From positions 186,001 to 250,000 of the forward strand of contig JAGTRU010000001.1 of NCBI GenBank assembly GCA_018261905.1: DNA of 64,000 nucleotides, in the 5' to 3' direction. Of the stretch, positions 25,369 through 32,387 are shown piece by piece. Position numbers and translations under genes: made by a program. The notes beneath the pieces are model-generated. The model searched no databases, had not been told where the DNA came from, and saw nothing but the letters and a program-made list of their open reading frames with translations. This DNA is from Pseudomonadota bacterium. Its GTDB lineage: Bacteria; Pseudomonadota; Gammaproteobacteria; Burkholderiales; Rhodocyclaceae. How positions within the stretch are numbered: position 1 is the stretch's first letter; each line of letters opens with the position of its first letter.

Positions 25369-26879
25369 TTTATTTTCGATTCGTTTCTTTTTTTTGTTGT
25401 TTTTTGTTTTCATCTTTTGTTTTTGCAGAATCTATTTCTGCTGTAATTCAAATAGGTGTACCGGTGTCTGAGCCTCCGTACAATCAAGCGACGTTTGAGC
25501 CGTTGTCGTTTGGTGTTATTTATCAAAATGGATCGACGTTATATCGCAAAGAGTGGGCTGGGGCTGATTGCCCTGTTGCGCCCGTCGGTTGGATTGGTGT
25601 CGCAGGCTATTATTCGAAGGCTGGCGGCCCTTGTGGTACGTGGATGGGTTACCAAAAAAATCAATCCTTATCTTGTCCGGAGAACGCGGGTTGGACGTTG
25701 AGCGGTGATACATGTACTCGCCCCGATTGTCGTTCTGATCAGGTTCGTTCCGAGAGTGGTTTGTTTTGTACGTGTCCAGCGGGAAAAATCGACTCAGGTG
25801 GTAAATGTGTTGCAGATTGCCCAGCGGGTTATCACGCGGGCGGTATTGACATGGCGCTTTGTTTAAAAGATTGTTTTGGCAATCAGATTCAACAGGCTGA
25901 CGGCTCGTGCCGTTGTAATCCTGGTTCTGCCGGGGTTTTTGAATCTGCATTTAGTGCAGGTGGTAGTGTTTGCAATAATGGGTGCGATACCAAGTTAAAA
26001 AATCCGGCTGTCTGTTCGCCGATTGGGGTCGGTAAAGCGTTGGCGGGTGCATTGCAATCTGGCGATGTGCGGTGTTATAGCTATGGCACCTATTCCGGAG
26101 AAATTTGCGGTTCTAAGGAGAATCCATTGATTCCCGTGAGTTTGAAGCCTTACCAGTCGCCTCCCGGAGATTCTTCGGGTACTGGTGCCGATGGGGCTAC
26201 GCCTGATCCGCAAAATAAACCGGAGAATAATAAAGACCCGGTGGGCTGTGGTAATTCAGGAGGGTCTTATATTGTTATTAACGGCGCGGGTAAATGTTTA
26301 ACATCTACCGGCGATAATTCCATGCCTAAATTGAATACATCTGAAAAAAGTTCCACGTCTACTAATCCCGACGGGAGTACGTCAACTACTACAGAAAAAA
26401 CAACGACGATATCCGATTCTAAAACCGGTGAAACGGCGACTTCTAAAACGTCGACGACGGTTACTAAAGATGCGGCTGGAAATGTGACGGGAACGTCTAC
26501 GGCGGTTTCTGGCTCGTCGGGGACGGGAGATAAATCAGGTAATGAACCGGGTCAGTGTGCGAAAGAGCCCGATTCGCCGCCGTGTCGTAAGGGGCAAGTT
26601 ACGTCGGAAAAAGGGCATTTTGCTAATCGTGATGAGGATTTGAAACAGGCCAAACAGGATTTAAAAGATAAGTTTTCGGCTATTCAATCAGAGATAACGT
26701 CGATGTTTACAGATATTGGGTCGGGTGGTGGATCGTTGCCATGTCCTCCTGGTGTTGAGGTTTTGGGTAAAACATTTCAAATTTGTGCCTCAAAATATTC
26801 AGAACAGTTATCGGTTATTGGTTTGGTTTTGTATTTTGCGGCGGCGTTAGGTGCTCTTTTCATTATTTTAAAGAGGTGA
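25365..26879 (+). CDS. Adsorption protein (pIII/TspB-like)
   Basis: 504 aa. The signal peptide spans residues 1-21 (FFCCFLFSSFVFAES). A Cys-rich N-terminal domain follows, with repeated CP.G and C.C patterns (WTLSGDTCTRPDC, CTCPAGKI, DCPAGYH). A low-complexity Ser/Thr linker (about 320-390, STSTNPDGSTSTTTEKTTT) comes next, then a C-terminal domain and a membrane helix at 480-500 (SVIGLVLYFAAALGALFIIL) ending LKR. The TspB-type C-terminus near EVLGKTFQICASKYSEQL supports the family. It would bind the receptor and pilus and cap the virion. The N-terminal domain determines host range. Confidence 0.85.
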   Translation: MIYFRFVSFFCCFLFSSFVFAESISAVIQIGVPVSEPPYNQATFEPLSFGVIYQNGSTLYRKEWAGADCPVAPVGWIGVAGYYSKAGGPCGTWMGYQKNQSLSCPENAGWTLSGDTCTRPDCRSDQVRSESGLFCTCPAGKIDSGGKCVADCPAGYHAGGIDMALCLKDCFGNQIQQADGSCRCNPGSAGVFESAFSAGGSVCNNGCDTKLKNPAVCSPIGVGKALAGALQSGDVRCYSYGTYSGEICGSKENPLIPVSLKPYQSPPGDSSGTGADGATPDPQNKPENNKDPVGCGNSGGSYIVINGAGKCLTSTGDNSMPKLNTSEKSSTSTNPDGSTSTTTEKTTTISDSKTGETATSKTSTTVTKDAAGNVTGTSTAVSGSSGTGDKSGNEPGQCAKEPDSPPCRKGQVTSEKGHFANRDEDLKQAKQDLKDKFSAIQSEITSMFTDIGSGGGSLPCPPGVEVLGKTFQICASKYSEQLSVIGLVLYFAAALGALFIILKR

Positions 26880-26882
26880 CTA

Positions 26883-27203
26883 ATGTTTGAATTTTTGTCA
26901 TTTATCGCGGAGTGGATTAATTCCACAATTTACACATTCGTAACGGATGCGATTACTTATTTGTTTTCGACTTTTTTTATTTTGTGGTTGAAAGTGCAAT
27001 TATTCGGCTTGGAATTCGCGTGGGATATTGCGAAAGGGGTTATGCAGACGATTGGCGCCAATACGGCGTTGCATAATGCCTGGGGTATGTTGCCTAGTGA
27101 TGTTGCTGCGGCGGCGAATTTTTTTAAGGTGCCGGATTCGATTAATTTATTGATTACTGCCGGGGTTACTCGGCTGGTTTTGTCGTTTTTACCGTTCGCG
27201 TAA
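26883..27203 (+). CDS. Minor coat protein pVI-like (DUF2523 type)
   Basis: 106 aa, lying between the adsorption protein and Zot genes as gVI does. Three hydrophobic segments: about 15-40 (TFVTDAITYLFSTFFILWL), the FAWDIAKGVMQTIG region and a C-terminal LLITAGVTRLVLSFLPF. It would join pIII at the virion end and release particles from the membrane. Its stop is 1 nt before the Zot start. Confidence 0.8.
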   Translation: MFEFLSFIAEWINSTIYTFVTDAITYLFSTFFILWLKVQLFGLEFAWDIAKGVMQTIGANTALHNAWGMLPSDVAAAANFFKVPDSINLLITAGVTRLVLSFLPFA

Positions 27204-27204
27204 C

Positions 27205-28374
27205 ATGCCAATCAAAATACATCATGGACCTCCGGGTAGTTATAAAACGGCTGGGGCGTTAGGGGATGATTTTTTGCGCGAAGCGAAAGCGGGGCGCGTT
27301 ATTGTGACGAATGTTCGTGGTTTATCGCGTGAACGCGTGATTGAACATTTTCCTGATTTACCGTCGTCATTTGATGTTATTCATGTTGATGACAAAACCG
27401 ATGACGGCCGGGTGCGGTGGTCGACATGGTTTCATTGGGTGCCGCACGGTGCCTTTTTGTTCGTTGACGAGGTTCAAGATATCTGGCCAAAACGTTGGCG
27501 AGAATCGGATTTGCGTGCCTTGGATTATCCGGGCGGCGTTGATCAAGCGACGAAGGATGATCGTCCCTACAATTGGGACCAAGCGTTTGATAAACATCGT
27601 CATTACAATTGGGATATGGTTCTTACAACGCCCAATTACGCAAAGGTTCGTGATGATGTAAAAGGGGCCGCGGAGATGGCCTATAAACACAAGAATCTAG
27701 CGATTATCGGCTGGGGGGGTCGGTACATCGAGGCGGCGCATATGGCGGACGATTCGGGGAAAGCGTCTGGTGATTTTTTGAATATTCAGCGTAAGAGGGT
27801 GCCGAAATATGTCTTTGATCTTTATGACTCCACACAAACAGGCGCTGTTTCTGACTCGTCTACGGGGTTTAACCTATTCTCGAATCCTCGCGTCATGCTC
27901 TTATTATTGGTGCTTATCGTTGCTCTTTTTATCGTCTTTCGTAATGGTCGGCCTACGGTTTTTGGTGGTAATTCCGGCACGTCTAATTCGCCGGGTGGTT
28001 CTTCTTCTTTTGCCGCTGGCTCGTCGGGTGCTGGTTCGTCTGGGGCTGTTTCTGGTGGTGGCGTTAGTGGTTCTTCGGTGGTAGATGGTCCTTTTACGGG
28101 AGATGGCGTTTTTATCGTTGCATCGGTAAAAGTCGGTGGGATTTGGAAATATAGTGTTTCGTTCGCGAACACTGAATTCACGAATGATCAAATTCTAGAT
28201 CTTGGTTATATTGTCCAGTCTGCGGGCAGTTGCGGCGTTCGTCTGATAAAAGGGGGTTGGCAGCGTTTGGTGACTTGCGGTCGATCTGCTGAGTTTAAAC
28301 AGGTGGATTCGACGACGGTGGCTCCTGGTGTAGTTTCGGCGGTTCCTCCGTTGATTCCTTCTGTCGGTGGTTAG
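27205..28374 (+). CDS. zot: Zot/pI family phage assembly ATPase
   Basis: 389 aa. Walker A GPPGSYKT (residues 8-15) and Walker B FLFVDEVQD (near 87-95) define the Zonular occludens toxin/pI domain. A membrane helix near 233-247 (VMLLLLVLIVALFIV) separates it from a periplasmic tail with a Gly/Ser-rich linker and a small C-terminal domain with two Cys. It drives virion extrusion through the inner membrane. No separate pIV secretin is encoded, so a host secretin must be used. Last gene of the morphogenesis block. Confidence 0.92.
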   Translation: MPIKIHHGPPGSYKTAGALGDDFLREAKAGRVIVTNVRGLSRERVIEHFPDLPSSFDVIHVDDKTDDGRVRWSTWFHWVPHGAFLFVDEVQDIWPKRWRESDLRALDYPGGVDQATKDDRPYNWDQAFDKHRHYNWDMVLTTPNYAKVRDDVKGAAEMAYKHKNLAIIGWGGRYIEAAHMADDSGKASGDFLNIQRKRVPKYVFDLYDSTQTGAVSDSSTGFNLFSNPRVMLLLLVLIVALFIVFRNGRPTVFGGNSGTSNSPGGSSSFAAGSSGAGSSGAVSGGGVSGSSVVDGPFTGDGVFIVASVKVGGIWKYSVSFANTEFTNDQILDLGYIVQSAGSCGVRLIKGGWQRLVTCGRSAEFKQVDSTTVAPGVVSAVPPLIPSVGG

Positions 28375-28769
28375 GTTTTAATGAGTTCCAAGGGCTAGCC
28401 CTTGGCCCTGCCGGGTAGGCGAATTGGTTTTTGACTGAGAGGGCGTGAATTCTGCAAGAATTCAGGCGAAGCCCAAGCCGGGGTGTTTTTCCCGGCGCAG
28501 CATGTAAGCCCGTCTATTAGGTTTTTTTGGGGTGGCGAAGCCACTGGGTTTTGGGGCGAAGCCCTGCCTTTTAGCGGGAAAATCGAAAGTCCCGAATGTT
28601 GGCCGTTAGGCCAAGCCGAAGGCCAAAACAAACGGTTTTATCGTTTGTTGCAGCACAGGGACTCTTCGATTTTCGATTTTCCCGCGCCTTTGGTATTTAT
28701 GTTTATTGTGACCGACCAGGTGTGACAGATCCTGGGGCAGTCACACCCGGGTAGTCACGGTGTGACGTT
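28375..28769. other. Hairpin-rich phage intergenic region (candidate origin/packaging signal)
   Basis: No gene. Visible structures are: the 18-bp perfect palindrome CCAAGGGCTAGCCCTTGG (28388-28405); hairpin TGAATTCT-GCA-AGAATTCA (28446-28464); three GCGAAGC mini-hairpins (28465-28473, 28533-28543, 28554-28564); an AACAAACG/CGTTTGTT hairpin (28627-28649); a 15-bp inverted repeat GCGGGAAAATCGAAA (28574-28588, complement at 28671-28685); and several GTGTGAC/GTCACAC half-sites (28719-28770). In filamentous phages such a region after gI holds the minus origin and packaging hairpin. Confidence 0.65.
28441..28532 (+). repeat. Structured phage repeat, copy 1
   Basis: Order: GGGCG, hairpin (TGAATTCT-GCA-AGAATTCA), GGCGAAGCC, AAGCCGGG, T-rich loop, CCCGGCGCAGCAT, AAGCCCGTC, T-run, GGGG. 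Copy 2 at 31471 keeps this order and the conserved blocks while replacing the hairpin stem by a different complementary pair. Confidence 0.7.
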
Positions 28770-29597
28770 TCAGGGAGTGCTGGCGATCGATGATTCACGG
28801 CGAGACATGCGCTTTCTGCATGCCGGCCCGGCTGAAATCTGTTTCCCGTAGACGAAACGTCCGCATCCGCAGGCGCAGAGTCGCACATTGATTTCCGGCA
28901 CGGCGTTGCGCACGCTCTGTGCCATCACGGTAGCCATCTGCACCGGTACGCCGTTGCCGACTGCCCGATATTTGGCGGACAACGTCATGCCCGGTAGGTC
29001 GAAATCTCGCGGCAGGCCTTGTAGTTCGCAGAAATCAGCCCACGAACGGCGGCTGGTAGATTGCCCTTCTGATGCGAGACAACATGGCTGTGACTCGGCC
29101 GGCGCAACTGACCGCCGGCGAGTCACAGTTGGCACGCGGCCGGCGATGTGCCCCCACTGAAAATGCCGGTGTCGGGATTGCACCATGCCGCAATCTCGGC
29201 TGTTCAGGTCGATGCGTAGATGGTTGTAGCCGTCGATTTTTACGTCTGGCACGCCAGGCACGTTTTCCATGAGCCACCAAGTCGGTTTTGCCTCGGTGAC
29301 AACGCGGACGAATTCGCCTATGAGCTCGATGCCGGCCCCCGTTGGTTCACTACGCCGCGCCCGTGAAAAGTCCTGACACGGTGGTCCGCCTATGATGCCG
29401 TTGAATATGCCGGCTTGCGCGTGGAAATCTCGGATATCGCCGCCGAATATCGGGTCGGGTCCGCGTACTACACAGAATCCGGCTGCTTCGAAACCGCGCC
29501 CGAATAGGTCGATTCCGGGAAACAGAGATAAAACTGTTTGGCCGTTGGCTGTGACTGAGCTGGTGGCGTTGGTCTTGGTTGTGTCACGGTCAATCAT
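28770..29597 (-). CDS. Compact C5-cytosine DNA methyltransferase (orphan)
   Basis: 275 aa. Motifs in order: FPGIDLFGRGFEAAG (motif I, 26-40), GGPPCQDFSRAR with catalytic Cys74 (motif IV), WWLMENVPG (motif VI, 107-115), QSRHRHFQWG (motif VIII, 140-149) and AVGNGVPVQMA (motif X, 212-222). The target-recognition region between VIII and X is only about 60 residues, short for the family. A Cys-rich tail (CACGCGRF...C) follows. No restriction enzyme is nearby, so it may protect phage DNA from host restriction. It ends the cargo operon and overlaps the 71-aa gene by 8 bp. Confidence 0.88.
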   Translation of the reverse strand: MIDRDTTKTNATSSVTANGQTVLSLFPGIDLFGRGFEAAGFCVVRGPDPIFGGDIRDFHAQAGIFNGIIGGPPCQDFSRARRSEPTGAGIELIGEFVRVVTEAKPTWWLMENVPGVPDVKIDGYNHLRIDLNSRDCGMVQSRHRHFQWGHIAGRVPTVTRRRSVAPAESQPCCLASEGQSTSRRSWADFCELQGLPRDFDLPGMTLSAKYRAVGNGVPVQMATVMAQSVRNAVPEINVRLCACGCGRFVYGKQISAGPACRKRMSRRESSIASTP

Positions 29598-29805
29598 GAT
29601 GGGTATCTTTTAATTTGTGTCTCCAGTCCCTCACAAGCTGCTTTCCTTGCTCTCGTTCGGCTTTAATTGGTGAGGTCAAGAGGGCTAGGGCGCATGCCAT
29701 TGCCACGAGGTCGGCGGCGGGTTCCGGGTGGGCTTCCTGACAGCCGTCAAGGATGGCGCTAGCCTTTTCCTGGGCGGCTGTGCTTATTTCGTTGTAGAGG
29801 CTCAT
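29590..29805 (-). CDS. Small hypothetical cargo protein (71 aa)
   Basis: Begins MSLYNEISTAAQEKASAILDG; helical and soluble. It overlaps the KfrA-like gene by 4 bp (ATGA) and the methyltransferase gene by 8 bp, so the three are translationally coupled. Family not recognised. Confidence 0.6.
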   Translation of the reverse strand: MSLYNEISTAAQEKASAILDGCQEAHPEPAADLVAMACALALLTSPIKAEREQGKQLVRDWRHKLKDTHHD

Positions 29806-30659
29806 GCGGTGGGCTTGGTGGTGGTTTTCTTTGCGGTCGCCGGCTTCGCTTTAGGCTGCGGCGTTGCTTTCGTTTTCCGTAAAGATTCTATCTCTCTGGC
29901 GGCGGCTTCGAGCCGTGCAGCGCATGCCTGATAGTGATTATTGGCCTGTTTCAGCTCGGTTTCCCGTGCGTTGGCCTTGGCTTCGGCGTCGCCTGCACGT
30001 TGCCGGAGTTCTTTCGTTTTTTCGACTTCGGCGGCGAGCTGCGCATGAACGACTGCGACTTCTTTTTCTGCGTTGATCCGGAAGCGTTCGGATTCAGCCA
30101 AGGCGGTTTGTGCTTTTACTAGGTCGGGCTGCAGGTTGGTCACTATCTCAAGCTGGCGCTGTGCTCGGTCCAAGTCGCGAAGCAATTCGGTATTTGAGGC
30201 CTGGAGGTTTTTCCATTGTATTTTTGCTTCGTCCGCTTCTTTTCGAATTTCCGCGATGCTTCCTTTTAGTGATGCGTAGTTGTTTTGTATTTCGTCGCGT
30301 TCGCGTTGTAGCCGGTCGATTACGCCTTCAAGCCTGATGTTTTCTTCGGCGATTTGTTCGGCGGTTTCTTTTGCCTGCTGTAGTTCCTCGTTGATCGGCT
30401 CGCAAGCTGTGGCAATCTCGGTTCCAATGAAGTCCATCAAGGCTTTTGCGATGTGAGTGGGAAGCTCTGCGGTTTCCGTTTCTTCGTCGTCGGCTGCGCC
30501 CTTGCCGGTCCATTGCTGCAACAGCTTGTGAATCGTGCCCATGGAACCGGACCCGATACGTTCGCGCACGGCGCGGGCTGTCGGGCGGTTCCCTGCGGCC
30601 TTCATTGCATCGGCGATTGCGGCGACTTGGCCGAATGTGATGTTAGATGTGCGTGCCAT
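29802..30659 (-). CDS. KfrA-like DNA-binding coiled-coil protein
   Basis: 285 aa. The N-terminal domain (about 5-115) is of KfrA_N type: ITFGQVAAIADAMKAAGNRPTARAVRERIGSGSMGTIHKLLQQW. It is followed by a long coiled coil (about 90-260) and a Lys/Pro/Ala-rich tail (PQPKAKPATAKKTTTKP). KfrA proteins are plasmid-encoded, self-repressing and alpha-helical, and help partition or organise DNA; finding one in an inovirus is unusual. AGGAG lies nine bases before the ATG. The iterated sequence at 30673-30730 immediately upstream is the likely autoregulatory operator. Confidence 0.85.
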   Translation of the reverse strand: MARTSNITFGQVAAIADAMKAAGNRPTARAVRERIGSGSMGTIHKLLQQWTGKGAADDEETETAELPTHIAKALMDFIGTEIATACEPINEELQQAKETAEQIAEENIRLEGVIDRLQRERDEIQNNYASLKGSIAEIRKEADEAKIQWKNLQASNTELLRDLDRAQRQLEIVTNLQPDLVKAQTALAESERFRINAEKEVAVVHAQLAAEVEKTKELRQRAGDAEAKANARETELKQANNHYQACAARLEAAAREIESLRKTKATPQPKAKPATAKKTTTKPTA

Positions 30660-30672
30660 GTTATTTATCTCC

Positions 30673-30730
30673 TGTTACGTTACGCTATGTTACGTTATTA
30701 AATTGATGTTACGTTACGTTATGTTATTAA
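30673..30730. promoter_or_regulatory. Iterated operator upstream of the KfrA-like gene
   Basis: Two long units, each beginning TGTTACGTTACG and containing TATGTTA..TTAA, at 30673-30701 and 30707-30730. Together they hold several TTACG/CGTAA steps. They fill the gap between the upstream stop (30731) and the KfrA-like start (30659). KfrA proteins bind such direct repeats in their own promoter. Confidence 0.75.
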
Positions 30731-31123
30731 TCAATATTCGGTGGTTAAAACGCCATCGTTACGGCGGCGCATGATGTCAGCCGGGCAATCGTCGTCGGTG
30801 TAATTTCGGTCGATGTAGTTACAGGCTTCTCGGAATGTTGCGAAGTCGATCACGATGTTTTCGTTATCTGTTCCGGCGTTCTCGATGATTACCCAGGGCT
30901 TGGGGTTGTCTTGGGTGGTCTTTTTTCCAATGTCTTTTTCCCCGCACTCGGGGCAGAAGTTGAAATGATTCAAGTCGTAATCAAGTCCTGTGTAGCTATT
31001 CGGGTTGCAACCGCATTTTGGGCATTTGCAACCGATCTTGATTTCCCAGGGTTCGTCATCGATCTGGCCTAGATCGTGCGGCCCGTTGGGGTTCTGGTTT
31101 TCCGATTTGCGGTGAGTGGTCAT
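30731..31123 (-). CDS. Zn-ribbon protein, first cargo gene
   Basis: 130 aa from ATG 31123, chosen because AAGGAGG lies seven bases upstream; the 148-codon form would start inside the inverted repeat. Residues 32-63 contain CKCPKCGC and CPECGEK, a four-Cys zinc ribbon with an extra Cys pair. The C-terminal half (WVIIENAGTDNENIVIDFATFREACNYI) is a small alpha/beta segment. Function unknown; possibly a regulator. Its 5' end and leader are repeated in inverted orientation at 31346-31400. Confidence 0.75.
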   Translation of the reverse strand: MTTHRKSENQNPNGPHDLGQIDDEPWEIKIGCKCPKCGCNPNSYTGLDYDLNHFNFCPECGEKDIGKKTTQDNPKPWVIIENAGTDNENIVIDFATFREACNYIDRNYTDDDCPADIMRRRNDGVLTTEY

Positions 31124-31400
31124 AGTTAAACCTCCTTGTTGTTGATCCGTCCTGAGTCGTATGCGGCGTGCCGTCATGGAACACAGGGCAGGCTTGCCGG
31201 CGTCAAGGGTGAAACCGGAGGCCGCATGCGGAGCGCAGCAAAGCGAGCACCGAACGGGTGAGGATTTCAGGGCGAAGCCCGGCCCTTGATGCTGGCTTGC
31301 CCTGTGTTACAGGTCGGCGGGTTTGCTGCATATGACTCGTTTAGGACGGATCAACAACAAGGAGGCGACCAACTCACCGCAAATCGGAAAACGAGGACCG
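31082..31400. repeat. Long imperfect inverted repeat
   Basis: Arms of about 120 bp: 31082-31205 and 31283-31400. Best-matching blocks are TTTTCCGATTTGCGGTGAGT, CCTCCTTGTTGTTGATCC plus GTCCT, GAGTC.TATGC and AACACAGGGCA; each has its reverse complement in the right arm. The left arm carries the ribosome site and first codons of the Zn-ribbon gene, so the right arm is an inverted partial duplicate of that gene start. The centre holds the palindrome CCGCATGCGG (31222-31231) and a GGGCGAAGCCC mini-hairpin (31270-31280). Confidence 0.8.
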
Positions 31401-31716
31401 GAACGGTCCGCCTGATTGAGTTTTTAATCTTTTACTGGCTTGCCAGGGAAACAAGCGAAGCGCGTTAGTAGGGCGTAAAAATGCAAAGCATTTTTAGGGC
31501 GAAGCCCCAAGCCGGGAGTCTTTTCCGGCGCAGCATTCAAGCCCGTCACTTGGATTTTTGGGAAGTCAACGCGGTCAACGCGGCCAAGGGGACCAACGCG
31601 GCTAAGGGGGGCTTGGGTTTTGCAAGCGGAGCGCGCAGGCGAAAGAGATCGGAAGCCCTTGTCCCCGCAGGGGATAGACCGGCTTGTCCGGGCTAGGCTG
31701 GAAGAGCTCGGTCCCG
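31401..31716. other. Phage non-coding region with short repeats
   Basis: Besides copy 2 of the structured repeat it holds a GCGAAGC mini-hairpin (31455-31461), three CAACGCGG units with interspersed AAGGGG (31567-31610) and a TCCCC-GCA-GGGGA hairpin near 31663. No convincing gene. Together with 31178-31400 this gives about 540 bp without coding function, comparable to a filamentous-phage origin region. Confidence 0.5.
31471..31562 (+). repeat. Structured phage repeat, copy 2
   Basis: Order: GGGCG, hairpin TAAAAATGC-AAA-GCATTTTTA (31476-31496), GGGCGAAGCCC (31497-31507), AAGCCGGG, T-rich loop, CCGGCGCAGCAT, AAGCCCGTC, TTTTTGGG. Apart from the hairpin stem it is close to copy 1 at 28441. Confidence 0.7.
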
Positions 31717-31995
31717 TTAGGGATTCGCGATTTTAGTGCAGTCTTTTTGTGTCTTGGATTCTCCAATGAGGCTTGCAAGAATGTTGGTCAATCCTTGTTT
31801 GAAGCCGCAATCGACAATTTTCGGATAGTTCGGTCTTTGGGTTTTATCAACTATTTTTGGCGCGGTTTCATTGCATGGCCAGCTTTGGATAGTTGTTTTG
31901 CCGGTATTGCTTTTGCACCGGTAGGCGGAGTCATTGGTGGCGTGGGCGCCGTTGATGCTGATAGCGGCGACCAAAAAAAACAGTAGTTTTCTCAT
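31717..31995 (-). CDS. Small secreted protein with DUF4124-like domain
   Basis: 92 aa. Signal peptide at residues 1-19 (KLLFFLVAAISINGAHAT). The mature start SAYRCKSNTGKTTIQSWPC resembles the YKC.D..GK..YSD.PC pattern of DUF4124 envelope proteins, with four Cys in total. It is transcribed leftward, apart from the cargo operon. A phage-encoded periplasmic protein could act in superinfection exclusion, but this is a guess. Confidence 0.6.
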   Translation of the reverse strand: MRKLLFFLVAAISINGAHATNDSAYRCKSNTGKTTIQSWPCNETAPKIVDKTQRPNYPKIVDCGFKQGLTNILASLIGESKTQKDCTKIANP

Positions 31996-32053
31996 TGGTG
32001 CGTAGTTGGGCTGTTAGGATTTGGTCGTCATTATGATCGTTTTCGTTTAGACC

Positions 32054-32347
32054 ATGCATCAGTTGCATTTGCCGTTTGTTACAAACCAATTTATTGCGTT
32101 ATCGCATATTCGTAATTGTTACTGGCATCTTCGGGCGTTGCGTCCTGGGCAGTTGGCGAGACGCCGGGCGCTCTATAGGGCGATAGCCAAACAAAAGGCC
32201 GTCCTGATTGCGGACGGCCTGGATAAAGAGGCGTTGCGGCTGTGGTGTCGTCAGTTCACAAGGTGTATGCCGGAAGCTGCCAAGGGAAGATTTGAGGCAT
32301 ATTTGCAAAAAAGTGACATAGTTTTTGCAAAAACCCTAATTTCATAA
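32054..32347 (+). CDS. Hypothetical protein next to the right junction
   Basis: 97 aa, basic and helical: HIRNCYWHLRALRPGQLARRRALYRAIAKQKAVLIADGLDKEALRLW. It ends 12 nt before the dif site. No good ribosome site is visible, so the start is uncertain. In the excised circle its 3' end would lie antisense to the alternate C-terminus of the phage regulator. Function not recognised. Confidence 0.55.
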   Translation: MHQLHLPFVTNQFIALSHIRNCYWHLRALRPGQLARRRALYRAIAKQKAVLIADGLDKEALRLWCRQFTRCMPEAAKGRFEAYLQKSDIVFAKTLIS

Positions 32348-32359
32348 AATATTTTCGCA

Positions 32360-32387
32360 ACTTTACATAATACAAATTATGCGCGGT
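32360..32387 (-). other. Chromosomal dif site (XerC/XerD), right phage junction
   Basis: Read on the minus strand: XerC arm ACCGCGCATAA, central TTTGTA, XerD arm TTATGTAAAGT. E. coli dif has GGTGCGCATAA, TGTATA, TTATGTTAAAT, so arm lengths, the CGCATAA and TTATGT cores and the 6-bp centre all agree. It marks the replication terminus. It is intact, so dimer resolution can still work in the lysogen. Confidence 0.93.

Larger units (their letters stand above)
21988..32376 (+). mobile_element. Inovirus (filamentous phage) prophage integrated at dif
   Basis: About 10.4 kb bounded by 17-bp direct repeats of dif sequence. No integrase gene is present, so integration must rely on host XerC/XerD, as for CTX-type and other dif-using inoviruses. 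The gene order is regulator, operator cluster, replication initiator, ssDNA-binding protein, small coat genes, pVIII-like major coat, pIII-like adsorption protein, pVI and Zot/pI, which is classic for the family. The coat-to-zot block is clearly more AT-rich than the host. Downstream cargo (methyltransferase, KfrA-like regulator and others) lies on the opposite strand. At 10.4 kb it is large for an inovirus. Confidence 0.92.

Noticed and set aside
31286..31468. 60-codon rightward frame containing RTDQQQGG
   Set aside because: It reads through the inverted duplicate of the Zn-ribbon gene leader. The similarity to the 148-codon form is explained by the inverted repeat, not by a second gene.
28441..31562. 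The paired structured repeats as ends of an IS200/IS605-type or other transposon
   Set aside because: No transposase or accessory nuclease gene lies between them, they are direct rather than terminal inverted copies, and phage cargo fills the interval.
28375..31716. CRISPR, retron or diversity-generating element in the phage non-coding DNA
   Set aside because: No regularly spaced repeats with unique spacers and no reverse transcriptase gene anywhere in the window.
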